Below, one piece after another: positions 1 to 7,244 of a DNA stretch of 64,000 nt. Where the stretch lies: NCBI RefSeq assembly GCF_000419585.1, contig NZ_ATTH01000001.1:1634005-1698004 (forward strand), given 5' to 3'. The notes under the pieces were generated by a model. It was not told the DNA's origin. It saw only the letters and a list, made by a program, of their open reading frames with translations, and did not search any database. This stretch comes from Salisaeta longa DSM 21114 (GTDB lineage Bacteria > Bacteroidota > Rhodothermia > Rhodothermales > Salinibacteraceae). Position 1 is the first letter of the stretch; every line of letters starts with the position of its first letter. A program made the position numbers and the translations under genes.

Positions 1-177
1 GGGCCCGGTGCTATGTCAACAAAGTGGGCATAGCGCGTTATGCGATATCGCATGTAGCCACGGGCCAGCATGCGAGGGTAATGCTTACAAAATGTACAGG
101 CGATCTGAAAGAACTGCAAACGGAAGGCCCTGGCAACGGTCCGCGCGGGCGACAGCCGCCCGCAAACGGAGCCATTG
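1..177. other. Left-edge intergenic stretch, no gene seen
   Basis: This stretch lies downstream of the leftward ribD gene and holds no convincing coding frame. The only structure I see is a perfect 14-base palindrome at 40-53 (atgcgatatcgcat). I see no RFN/FMN riboswitch signature and no terminator with a T-tract. Confidence 0.4.
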
Positions 178-1380
178 CTAGGAAGAAGCCCGCGTCTCGC
201 CTGCTTCGGCCGGGTGCATGTAGCCGCGAAACAGCATGTCGTCGCCCACCGGCTCCCACGCGCCGGCCGCGAAGGTCCGGGCCTCGGCCATGGCCTCGAT
301 GCCTAGATCCCTGAGCGTAGGCCGCCCGGCGCCCACGAGCTTCGGGGCGATGAAGAGAAAGAAGCGGTCCACCAACGCCTGCCGCACGAGGGCCGTGGCC
401 AGCCCGGGCCCCGCCTCCACCAGCAGCGACTGCACCGGACGTGCCTCGCCGGCGCCGTCGCCCAGGTGCTGCAGCAACACCGACAGGTCGAGGTGCCCGT
501 CGCGCTCGGGGATGCGCAGCACCCGTCCGCCCGCGGCACGCAGGGCCTCGGCGTAAGGGGGCGCGGCGCGCGTTGCGCCAAGCACGGCTGTCGTCGTGGC
601 GGCCTGGTCGTCGCTAAACAGGTGCAACGACGGATCGAGCGTGCCCCGGCGGTCGAGCACCAGGCGCTGCGGCTGCGGCCCCTCCACATGGCGCACGGTC
701 AGGCGCGGGTTGTCGGCCGCGGCCGTACCGGCGCCCACCAGCACCCCATCGGCCGCGGCCCGCCAGGCGTGCACCATGGTCCGTGCCTCGGTGCCCGAGA
801 TCCACCGGCTGTCGCCGGTGCGCGTGGCAATGCGCCCGTCGAGCGTCTGCGCGATCTTGAGCGTCACCAGCGGCCGCCCGGTGCGCACATGGTGCACAAA
901 CGCCTCGTTGAGCCGGTAGCAGCGCTCCGGCAGCACGCCCACGGTCACGTCGACCCCCGCGGCGCGCAACCGCTCGATGCCCCGTCCCGCAACCGCCGGA
1001 AACGGATCGACCATGCCCACCACCACCCGCGGAATGTCGTGCGCCAGGATGCGGTCGGTGCAGGGCGGCGTCTTGCCGTGGTGGTTGCACGGCTCCAGGT
1101 TCACGTAGAGCGTGGCCTGCCGCAGCGCCGCCGCGTCATGCGTGGCCCGGGCGTCGGCCAGCGCGCGCGCCTCGGCGTGGGCCTCGCCATACCGCGCGTG
1201 GTAGCCCTCGCCCAGCACGGTGCCGTCAGCCCCCACAATCACGGCGCCCACCCGCGGGTTCGGACTCACGAAGCCGGTGCCGCGGCGGGCCAGCGTCAGG
1301 CAGCGGGCCATCCAGCGGGCGTCGGACGAGGCGGGCGCTACAGTTCCGTGATGTACGTCGGAAGCGACGTTAGCTGCCAT
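178..1380 (-). CDS. ribD: Bifunctional riboflavin deaminase/reductase RibD
   Basis: RibD carries out two steps of riboflavin synthesis in the cytoplasm: deamination of the pyrimidine intermediate, then NADPH-dependent reduction of its ribosyl side chain. The N-terminal deaminase domain has the zinc ligands HAE (about 68-70) and the pair PC (97-98) and C107 within LEPCNHHGKTPPC. The reductase domain begins near residue 170 with VTLKIAQTLDGRIA. The length of 400 aa is slightly above the usual 360-380, because the start at 1380 gives about 20 extra residues before the conserved ARWMAR. The start lies inside the upstream unknown gene (43-base overlap), which suggests translational coupling. A later start at 1311 is possible. 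No other rib genes are in the window and no FMN riboswitch is visible. Confidence 0.95.
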   Translation of the reverse strand: MAANVASDVHHGTVAPASSDARWMARCLTLARRGTGFVSPNPRVGAVIVGADGTVLGEGYHARYGEAHAEARALADARATHDAAALRQATLYVNLEPCNHHGKTPPCTDRILAHDIPRVVVGMVDPFPAVAGRGIERLRAAGVDVTVGVLPERCYRLNEAFVHHVRTGRPLVTLKIAQTLDGRIATRTGDSRWISGTEARTMVHAWRAAADGVLVGAGTAAADNPRLTVRHVEGPQPQRLVLDRRGTLDPSLHLFSDDQAATTTAVLGATRAAPPYAEALRAAGGRVLRIPERDGHLDLSVLLQHLGDGAGEARPVQSLLVEAGPGLATALVRQALVDRFFLFIAPKLVGAGRPTLRDLGIEAMAEARTFAAGAWEPVGDDMLFRGYMHPAEAGETRASS

Positions 1381-1994
1381 TGCTCAAAGTAAAACTTGGA
1401 TTCAGATCGGGCTTTTTGGTACGGCAGCACAAACTGCCGCATCGTGGGATGGGTGAGCGCCCCCAGGACGTCCACAACCGTCGCACGCAACGGATGGGCG
1501 GCAAACAGGCTCCAGTCGGATCCGTCATGGGCGGGCTCGCGGAAGCACACGAGCGCATCGTCGTCCAAAAGCGTGCGCAGCGCCGCCAGCGTGTCGCGCC
1601 GCGGCCCGCGGGCCACCGTGGCGAGGGCCTCGGGCGCGGGCGGCGTCGGACCCGTCGCCAGCACGGCGCTTCCGGTTGGGGCCATCCATTCGGCAATCAC
1701 CGCCTCCGGTGACAGCGCGTCAACCCCTTCATCAGCCCAGCGCGTCCACCGGTCTTTTGGGAAGGCCTCCACGAGCGCCCGCGCCACCTCCTCCGCGTTC
1801 TGCAACGCCGTGAAGCCAACGCGCCCCGTCGACAGGTTGGTGCCGGCCAGGTAGCCGCGGTGGTAATCGGATGTGCGCAACAAGGCGTCCAGCGGAAGCT
1901 GTGGGCCCTCGCGGCGCCGGGCATCCGCGCTCGTATCCGGCGTCACGGGCTCCACCAGCACCGGCTCCTCGAAAAAGTACTTGACAATGTCCAC
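1338..1994 (-). CDS. Unknown protein coupled to ribD
   Basis: I do not recognise this 218-aa protein. It starts with GTG at 1994, with an in-frame TGA 12 bases upstream, and its last 43 bases overlap the start of ribD, so the two are probably co-translated. It is soluble by composition, with no signal peptide or membrane segment, and has an acidic N-terminus (FFEEPVLVEPVTPD). The middle contains alternating Ala-rich helices and a long region rich in Pro/Ala (about 100-125). A YHRGYLAGTN segment near residue 45 and a basic-aromatic tail (SKFYFEQWQL) are the most distinctive parts. Its codon use matches its neighbours. A role in flavin metabolism would be guesswork based only on the overlap. 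Confidence 0.75.
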   Translation of the reverse strand: MDIVKYFFEEPVLVEPVTPDTSADARRREGPQLPLDALLRTSDYHRGYLAGTNLSTGRVGFTALQNAEEVARALVEAFPKDRWTRWADEGVDALSPEAVIAEWMAPTGSAVLATGPTPPAPEALATVARGPRRDTLAALRTLLDDDALVCFREPAHDGSDWSLFAAHPLRATVVDVLGALTHPTMRQFVLPYQKARSESKFYFEQWQLTSLPTYITEL

Positions 1995-2110
1995 AACGAT
2001 ACGTCATTACGATGGTAGAACAAGGCAAACGGCGCAGCACAGGCTCGCGTTTCTGCCATCATGCGCTGCCGCGTGCCGTTGCTTTTTCGTTTCCATTGAT
2101 ACGCAAGCCC

Positions 2111-2800
2111 ATGTCGCTTCCTTCCGCCGAAGAACGTGCCGAATGGTCGTTTGACCGACGCCGCGAACGCCTCGTGCGTACCCTGCGCGAGCGGGGGATC
2201 GAAGATGAACGCGTGCTGGAGGCGATCGGGCGCGTGCCCCGGCATCGGTTTGTGGAGCCGGGCCTGCGGCACCGGGCGTACAACGACGAGGCGCTGCCCA
2301 TCGGGCGCGATCAGACCATCTCCCAGCCCTTTACGGTGGCCTACCAGACCATGCTGCTGGGCGTTACGCCGCGCATGAAGGTGCTGGAGGTGGGCACCGG
2401 GAGCGGCTACCAGGCGGCCGTCCTGTGCGAGCTCGGCGCCCGCGTCTTTTCCATCGAGCGGCACGCCGATCTGTTGTCGCGCACGCGCGACCTGCTCCGC
2501 ACGCTGGGCTATCGCATCACGGCCAAAAGCGGCGACGGCTCGAACGGCTGGCGGGCCTTTGCCCCGTACGATGGCATCATCGTAACCGCCGGCGCCACCG
2601 CGGTGCCCGACGCGCTGGTCGATCAGCTGCGTGCGCCGGAGGCCGAAACCGAGGACGCGCGCGGCGGCCGCCTTGTGATTCCGGTGGGCGACCGCGAGAG
2701 CCAGGAGATGCTGCGCATCACCCGCACCGGACCGGAGGCCGTGCAGCGCGAATCGTTTGGCGACTTTCGCTTCGTTCCGCTTGTCAGCGATGGGGACTAA
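2111..2800 (+). CDS. pcm: Protein-L-isoaspartate O-methyltransferase
   Basis: This SAM-dependent enzyme methylates isoaspartyl residues formed by ageing of proteins and so starts their repair. The 229-aa product has the family's active-site loop DQTISQPFTVAYQ (about 68-80) followed by SAM-binding motif I, VGTGSGYQAAVL (about 94-105), and an IER motif after it. The ATG at 2111 was chosen because conservation begins soon after it; the open frame upstream to 2012 looks non-homologous. It is transcribed divergently from the unknown gene/ribD pair and converges on htpX with only 20 bases between. Confidence 0.93.
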   Translation: MSLPSAEERAEWSFDRRRERLVRTLRERGIEDERVLEAIGRVPRHRFVEPGLRHRAYNDEALPIGRDQTISQPFTVAYQTMLLGVTPRMKVLEVGTGSGYQAAVLCELGARVFSIERHADLLSRTRDLLRTLGYRITAKSGDGSNGWRAFAPYDGIIVTAGATAVPDALVDQLRAPEAETEDARGGRLVIPVGDRESQEMLRITRTGPEAVQRESFGDFRFVPLVSDGD

Positions 2801-2820
2801 CCAGGCCCACCCGGCACCCG

Positions 2821-3666
2821 CTACGCCCGGTAGCTGCCGTCGCGCGCCATTTCTTCGAGGCGTGCCACGCGCTCCTCCGTGGCCGGGTGCGTGGAAAAGA
2901 GCGACCGCAAGCCGCTCAGCGCCCCGCTAAACGGGTTCACGATGAACAGGTGCGACGTCGACTCCTGCGCCTGCGGCATTGCATACCGCGCCGCGCCCGC
3001 CTCCAGCCGCTGCAGGGCATGGGCCAGACCCATCGGATTCTGCGCGATGCGCGCGCCCTCCCGGTCGGCCGCGTACTCCCGCGACCGCGAGATGGCCATC
3101 TGGATCATGACGGCCGCGAGCGGGGCCAGAATCAGCATGAGGAGCGACGTGAACACGCCGTCGCGGTCGCCGCGGTCGAAGAAGATGCCGAAGCGCGCCA
3201 GCAGCGTAATGGCCGCCGCCAGCGTGGCCGCAACCGACGACGTGAGGATGTCGCGGTTTTTGATGTGCGCCAGCTCGTGCGCAATCACGCCCTCCAGCTC
3301 CTCATCGGTGAGCTGCTGCAGGATGCCGGTGGTAACCGCCACCACGCCATGCGCCGGGTTGCGCCCCGTGGCAAAGGCGTTCGGCTGATCCGACGCGATG
3401 ATGCACACCTGCGGCATGGGCAGGTCGGCCCGTTGGCGGAGCCGGTCGACCATGGCGTAGAGCTCCGGCGCCTCGTCGGCCGACACGGGCTCCGCGCCGT
3501 GCACCTTCAGCACGATGCTCGCGCTAAACCAGTAGCTAAACGCATTCAGCCCAACGGCCACCAAAAGCGCCACCAGCATGCCGCCGGGGCCGGCGAGGGC
3601 GCGCCCAATGAGCGCAAACAAAACAATGAGTGCCGCCATCAGGGCGGTGGTACGAAAAGCATTCAT
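2821..3666 (-). CDS. htpX: M48 zinc metalloprotease HtpX
   Basis: HtpX is an inner-membrane zinc protease that helps clear damaged membrane proteins. The 281-aa sequence has two N-terminal membrane segments (about 8-24 and 28-46), the zinc motif HELAH at about 130-134, and a downstream glutamate ligand in SREYAADREGARI. Two further hydrophobic segments (about 145-165 and 180-195) lie between them. The length and order match the family. A GAG-rich purine stretch (aaggaggg) lies about 18 bases upstream of the start, rather far for a ribosome site. Confidence 0.95.
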   Translation of the reverse strand: MNAFRTTALMAALIVLFALIGRALAGPGGMLVALLVAVGLNAFSYWFSASIVLKVHGAEPVSADEAPELYAMVDRLRQRADLPMPQVCIIASDQPNAFATGRNPAHGVVAVTTGILQQLTDEELEGVIAHELAHIKNRDILTSSVAATLAAAITLLARFGIFFDRGDRDGVFTSLLMLILAPLAAVMIQMAISRSREYAADREGARIAQNPMGLAHALQRLEAGAARYAMPQAQESTSHLFIVNPFSGALSGLRSLFSTHPATEERVARLEEMARDGSYRA

Positions 3667-3749
3667 TGCACTACGTGAGCGTAAGGAGGGAAACGTCGGG
3701 CGATACGAAGGTCAAAGGGTGTGCCAGCCGCAGGCGGGCTGCCGAAGTG

Positions 3750-4454
3750 TCAGCCCAGCAGGCCGAGCGTAAGGAAAACGTTGTACAGGGCGTGCGTCCA
3801 GGCCGCTACAGCAAATCCGCGCCACAAAAACAATCCGTTGAGGACGAGCCCAAAGAGAAACCGGAAGGTGAACGATGCGAGCGCGAAGGCATCGCCCATG
3901 GGGCCGAGGTAATGCACCGCGCTAAACACGAGGGCGCCGATAAGCGCGGCCAGCGGGTAGGCCCACCCGCGGCGGGCCATCAGGTGGCGCAGCGTCCACG
4001 CGAGGCCGCCCACCAGCAGCACGCGAAAGACGAGCTCCTCGTACACCCCGGCGCCCACAGAGAGCGCGAGCCGCGTGCCGAGGGCGCCCCCGCCCGGCGC
4101 CCACTGGCCCAGCACAAGCCCCACGGTTCCCGAAACCAGCGCCGCCCCCACCACCGCGTAGAGGCCACTCTCGGCCACGACGAGGCTTGCAACGTCCCAC
4201 CGCAACGGCACCTGACGGCCGCGCTCGGCCCACCACACCAGCGCCGCCACGCAGCCCACGGCCACCGCCAGGGCCGCCACGCCCCGCAATCCAACCACCG
4301 CCAGCCCCTGCCACATCCACACCTCCGCGCCCACGCGCACCCCATGGGCCCCAGCCGTCCACCGCAGTCCTTCGTACAGCAGCACCAGCAGGATTCCGTG
4401 GATGAAGCCGTAGGTGGGCGACCGCGTCGCGCGATGATACACCGTCCATGTCAT
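3750..4454 (-). CDS. CPBP family intramembrane protease
   Basis: This is a 234-aa polytopic membrane protein of the CPBP (Abi/Rce1-like) family, which cleaves within or beside the membrane. All three signature motifs are present: EELVFR (about 139-144), FSAVH (177-181) and HALYN (221-225). About seven hydrophobic segments can be counted. I chose the ATG at 4454 because GGAGG lies 9 bases upstream on the coding strand; the frame stays open upstream to 4628 but the extra residues look random. The substrate is unknown. It is divergent from the ArsR regulator. Confidence 0.85.
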   Translation of the reverse strand: MTWTVYHRATRSPTYGFIHGILLVLLYEGLRWTAGAHGVRVGAEVWMWQGLAVVGLRGVAALAVAVGCVAALVWWAERGRQVPLRWDVASLVVAESGLYAVVGAALVSGTVGLVLGQWAPGGGALGTRLALSVGAGVYEELVFRVLLVGGLAWTLRHLMARRGWAYPLAALIGALVFSAVHYLGPMGDAFALASFTFRFLFGLVLNGLFLWRGFAVAAWTHALYNVFLTLGLLG

Positions 4455-4711
4455 GGGTGCGTCCTCCGTTTGGTCTGGATCACCGAGCATAACGTGCAAC
4501 ACGAGGCTTCGGTTACACCCCGTGCGCCCAGCGGGGCCACAATAGACCGCCGCTGCATCCTGCGTTAAGAACGTGTGGGGTATTGCGCGCGGCCTCTCCC
4601 TTCTGCATATTACAAATGTACGTTGCATGCAAAAACGCCCACGAGCCCCGCTGCTCGCATACCGCAGCGCCCCGGCTGCACAGTGCTTCCCCGGAAGGAT
4701 TTCGCGTCGTT

Positions 4712-5035
4712 ATGGCAAACACCCTCATTCCTGCCGATCAGATTCGTCTTGCGGCGCGTCGCTTCAAGATTCTGAGCGAACCGGTACGGCTTGAACTCCT
4801 GAACCAGTTGCAAAAGAAAGGCGAGATGACGGTGAGCGAGCTGGTGGACGCCACCGACCATCAACAGGCCAATGTAAGCAAGCACCTGGGCCTGATGGCC
4901 CGCGAGGGGCTGCTCCATCGCCGCAAGGAGGGGTTGTACGTGCACTACTCCATCTCGGACCCCACGCTGTCGGCCCTGTGTATGCTGGTATGCGGGCGCT
5001 TGCGTGACGAATCGGACGCCGACGATGCGCCGTAG
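4712..5035 (+). CDS. ArsR-family winged-helix regulator
   Basis: The 107-aa protein has the ArsR fold: a start helix (ARRFKILSEPVRLELLNQL), a recognition helix in QQANVSKHLGLMAREGL (about 48-64) and the beta-wing RRKEGLYVHYSI. It lacks the CVC metal motif of classical ArsR, but has a C-terminal LCMLVCGRL with two cysteines that could respond to thiols or oxidants (inference). The ATG at 4712 follows GGAAGGA at a 12-base distance. It shares its upstream region with the divergent CPBP protease. No obvious target operon lies next to it apart from that gene. Confidence 0.85.
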   Translation: MANTLIPADQIRLAARRFKILSEPVRLELLNQLQKKGEMTVSELVDATDHQQANVSKHLGLMAREGLLHRRKEGLYVHYSISDPTLSALCMLVCGRLRDESDADDAP

Positions 5036-5132
5036 AACGATGCTGCGGCTCTGTTAATCCCTGTCGAAACCAGGCGGGCAGCGGATCCTAACGCCCAATG
5101 CCTCGTGAGAAAGCGCCGACATTACAACACCC

Positions 5133-5205
5133 GCCAACGTAGCTCAGTTGGTAGAGCAGTCCCCTCGTAAGGGACAGGTCACCGGTTCGAGTCCGGTCGT
5201 TGGCT
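5133..5205 (+). tRNA. tRNA-Thr (anticodon CGT)
   Basis: The 73-base cloverleaf has acceptor stem GCCAACG/CGTTGGC, D stem GCTC/GAGC, anticodon stem GTCCC/GGGAC with loop CTCGTAA, and T arm ACCGG-TTCGAGT-CCGGT. The loop gives anticodon CGT, which reads ACG threonine codons. The 3' CCA is not encoded directly after the discriminator base. A terminator follows within about 10 bases. Confidence 0.95.
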
Positions 5206-5212
5206 CACCACA

Positions 5213-5243
5213 AGCCCTGCAGCGTTCGCTGTGGGGCTTTTTT
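5213..5243 (+). terminator. Rho-independent terminator of tRNA-Thr
   Basis: The inverted repeat AGCCCTGCAGCG / CGCTGTGGGGCT forms an 11-12 bp stem with two G-T wobbles and a tight loop. It is followed directly by TTTTTT. It ends transcription of the tRNA before the yjbQ-like gene. Confidence 0.85.
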
Positions 5244-5290
5244 GTTGCTCATGCGCCCCCGTTTCTTCGTATTAACACGACGCGCCCGTT

Positions 5291-5722
5291 ATGTGGACCC
5301 AGCGCACCCTGACCCTCGACCCGCGCCCGCGCGGTTTTCACCTCATCACGGATGCCGTGCGCGACGCCCTCGACCTGTCAAACGTCGCCGTGGGCGTGCT
5401 GCACGTGTTCATCCAGCACACCTCCGCGGCGCTCACGATTAACGAAAACGCCAGCCCCGCAGTGCGCGGCGACCTAGAGCGGCACTTCAACGAGATGGTT
5501 CCCGAAGGCCAGCCCTACTACGAGCACACCCTAGAGGGCCCCGACGACATGCCGGCGCACATCAAGGCGTCCATGCTCAGCCACACCCTTACGGTGCCCA
5601 TCAACAACGGCACGCTGCAGCTTGGCACCTGGCAGGGGTTGTACCTGTGTGAGCACCGCACCCAGGGCGGGCCGCGCACGCTGGTGCTTACCGTGCACGG
5701 CCAGGCCCCCGAGGCCGCCTAA
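5291..5722 (+). CDS. YjbQ/UPF0047 family protein
   Basis: The 143-aa protein is a full-length member of the YjbQ (UPF0047) family of small cytoplasmic beta-rich proteins, some of which show weak thiamine-phosphate synthase activity in vitro. The family core is clear: FIQHTSAALTINENA (about 43-57), ERHFNEMVPE and the histidine-containing HIKASMLSHTLTVPI, then GTWQGLYLCEHR near the C-terminus. These conserved His/Glu residues are thought to form the ligand site. The physiological role is unsettled. It sits alone between two terminators, so it is probably monocistronic. Confidence 0.9.
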   Translation: MWTQRTLTLDPRPRGFHLITDAVRDALDLSNVAVGVLHVFIQHTSAALTINENASPAVRGDLERHFNEMVPEGQPYYEHTLEGPDDMPAHIKASMLSHTLTVPINNGTLQLGTWQGLYLCEHRTQGGPRTLVLTVHGQAPEAA

Positions 5723-5740
5723 TGGTGCCCACACATGGAA

Positions 5741-5768
5741 AAGGCAACCCATGGGCCGGGTTGCCTTT
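5741..5768. terminator. Bidirectional terminator between yjbQ-like gene and rpsU
   Basis: AAAGGCAACCC and GGGTTGCCTTT form a perfect 11-bp stem around a 7-base loop. T-runs lie on either side for both directions, which suits the convergent genes yjbQ (plus) and rpsU (minus). Confidence 0.85.
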
Positions 5769-5833
5769 CAGGGGCTACAGCGCCACACCGTAGCCTCCAC
5801 GATGCTTCAAAACAGGTTCTCAGAACCGCAGCG

Positions 5834-6034
5834 TTAGAGGCGCTTCCGGCTCCGGTTGCGGTGCCGCCGCCGACGCGCACGCTTCGCCTTCAGCCGCTTC
5901 TCCTCCGACGGCTTCAGGTAATTCATGTTTTGGCGAAACTCCCGCAGCACGCGGCTCCGGTTTACCTGACGCCGAAAACGCTTGAGTGCACGATCGATCG
6001 ATTCGTTGTTACGAACTTTCACTCCAACAGCCAA
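5834..6034 (-). CDS. rpsU: Ribosomal protein bS21
   Basis: The 66-aa, very basic protein is bS21 of the small ribosomal subunit, which sits next to the 3' end of 16S rRNA. The core VKVRNNESIDRALKRFRRQ and the Arg/Lys-rich tail are typical. The start codon is TTG at 6034, because no ATG or GTG is in register near it and a textbook Shine-Dalgarno sequence, AGGAGGG (6042-6048), lies 7 bases upstream. A weak start codon with a very strong ribosome site is unusual in this lineage, where most genes lack such sites, and points to autogenous control. Confidence 0.95.
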   Translation of the reverse strand: MAVGVKVRNNESIDRALKRFRRQVNRSRVLREFRQNMNYLKPSEEKRLKAKRARRRRHRNRSRKRL

Positions 6035-6048
6035 GATGGATCCCTCCT
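6032..6048 (-). promoter_or_regulatory. Strong Shine-Dalgarno and TTG start of rpsU
   Basis: Read on the minus strand, AGGAGGG is followed by the spacer atccatc and TTG. Many genes in this window, such as gyrA, dnaX and the carboxyltransferase, have no comparable purine tract. This fits known translational autoregulation by bS21 in other Bacteroidota (inference for this organism). Confidence 0.75.
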
Positions 6049-6167
6049 TGCGATGTCTGGTTACGATGATTAACTTAGTTGGGCCTCACACCCGAGGTAG
6101 TAGCTGAGTTACAGGCCCTGTGCCGACATGTTTCTCCGTCCTCGTCCTTGCGTACCCCTCGTTGTTC

Positions 6168-6764
6168 ATGCAGATCCCTCGCCGCCTGGTGCTGGCTACC
6201 GGAAACCCCGGAAAGGTCCGTGAAATTCAAGCCCTTCTTGCCGATCTGCCCATTGCTTTAATGACGCTCGATGCGCCGCCCGCGGTGGATGAGGATCGGG
6301 CGACGCTGGCGGGCAACGCAATCAAAAAGGCCCGCGCCTCCGCCGAGCAGTCGGGGGCTGTGGCGCTGGCTGACGACACCGGCTTGTTTGTGGATGCGCT
6401 GAACGGGCGGCCCGGCGTGCGCACCGCGCGCTTTGCGGGCGATGCGGCCACGGCCGATGACAACAAACGCCACCTGCTCTCGGTAATGGATGGGGTGACG
6501 GAGCGCGCCGCCCGCTTTCGGACCGTTGCGGCGCTGGTTTGGCCCGACGGCCCCGCCCGCACGTTTGCGGGCGTTTGCGAGGGACGCATTGCCGCGTCGC
6601 CCCGTGGCGAGGGCGGCTTTGGCTACGATGCGCTGTTCATTCCCACCGGGCACACGCGCACCTTCGCGGAAATGCCGGAGCACGAGAAAAACGCGATCAG
6701 TCACCGGAAACGGGCACTCGATGCCGTTCGCACCTTCCTTTCCACCCACGCTTCGTCGGAATGA
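6168..6764 (+). CDS. rdgB: RdgB/HAM1 non-canonical purine NTP pyrophosphatase
   Basis: This enzyme hydrolyses ITP, dITP and XTP to the monophosphates, keeping deaminated purines out of DNA and RNA. The 198-aa product opens with VLATGNPGKVREI (about 8-20), the nucleotide-binding signature, and has ADDTGLFVDALNGRPGV in the middle and GFGYDALFIP and ISHRKRA near the end. The ATG at 6168 is preferred over an upstream one at 6120, because homology starts at the second. Its stop overlaps the start of dtd (ATGA, 6761-6764), so the two quality-control enzymes are translationally coupled. Confidence 0.95.
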   Translation: MQIPRRLVLATGNPGKVREIQALLADLPIALMTLDAPPAVDEDRATLAGNAIKKARASAEQSGAVALADDTGLFVDALNGRPGVRTARFAGDAATADDNKRHLLSVMDGVTERAARFRTVAALVWPDGPARTFAGVCEGRIAASPRGEGGFGYDALFIPTGHTRTFAEMPEHEKNAISHRKRALDAVRTFLSTHASSE

Positions 6765-7216
6765 TTGCTCTCGTTCAGCGCGTGTCATCGGCGGCCGTAA
6801 CCGTTGACGCCTCCACCACCGGACAGATTGGCGATGGCTTGCTGATTTTTCTTGGCGTGGCCACCGGCGACACCACCGACGAGAGCGCGTGGCTCGCCCA
6901 CAAGTGCGCCCACCTGCGTGTCTTTTCGGACGCCGATGGCCGCATGAACCACTCCGCCTTGGATGTGGGCGCCGAGGCGCTGGTGGTGCCGCAGTTTACG
7001 CTGTGCGCCGACGTGGCCAGCGGGCACCGGCCCTCGTTTACCGACGCGGCCCCGCCCGACCAAGCGAAGCGCCTGTACCGGCACTTTGTCGAGGAACTGT
7101 CCGCCCAGCTCGACCGCCCCGTTCCCACCGGCGTCTTTGGGGCGATGATGGACGTATCGCTTACCAATCACGGACCGGCCACCTTCTGGCTTGAGCGCTC
7201 GCCCACCGACGCCTAA
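6761..7216 (+). CDS. dtd: D-aminoacyl-tRNA deacylase
   Basis: Dtd removes D-amino acids (and glycine mischarged on tRNA-Ala) from tRNA in the cytoplasm. The 151-aa protein shows MIALVQRVSSAAVTV at the start, the motif VPQFTLCADV (the family usually has SQFTL), and the Gly-cisPro active-site element NHGPATFW near the end. The start overlaps the rdgB stop in an ATGA arrangement. The amidohydrolase gene follows after 28 bases, so this is probably the second gene of a five-gene operon. Confidence 0.95.
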   Translation: MIALVQRVSSAAVTVDASTTGQIGDGLLIFLGVATGDTTDESAWLAHKCAHLRVFSDADGRMNHSALDVGAEALVVPQFTLCADVASGHRPSFTDAAPPDQAKRLYRHFVEELSAQLDRPVPTGVFGAMMDVSLTNHGPATFWLERSPTDA

Positions 7217-7244
7217 GTTTTCCTACCCATTGCTTCTACACTCC

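Noticed and set aside
1994-2001. TATCGTTG on the minus strand with TTG 19 bases upstream, as a promoter for the ribD pair
   Set aside because: The box touches the GTG start codon of the unknown gene, so transcription would begin inside the coding region. A later start is not available without losing much of the protein.
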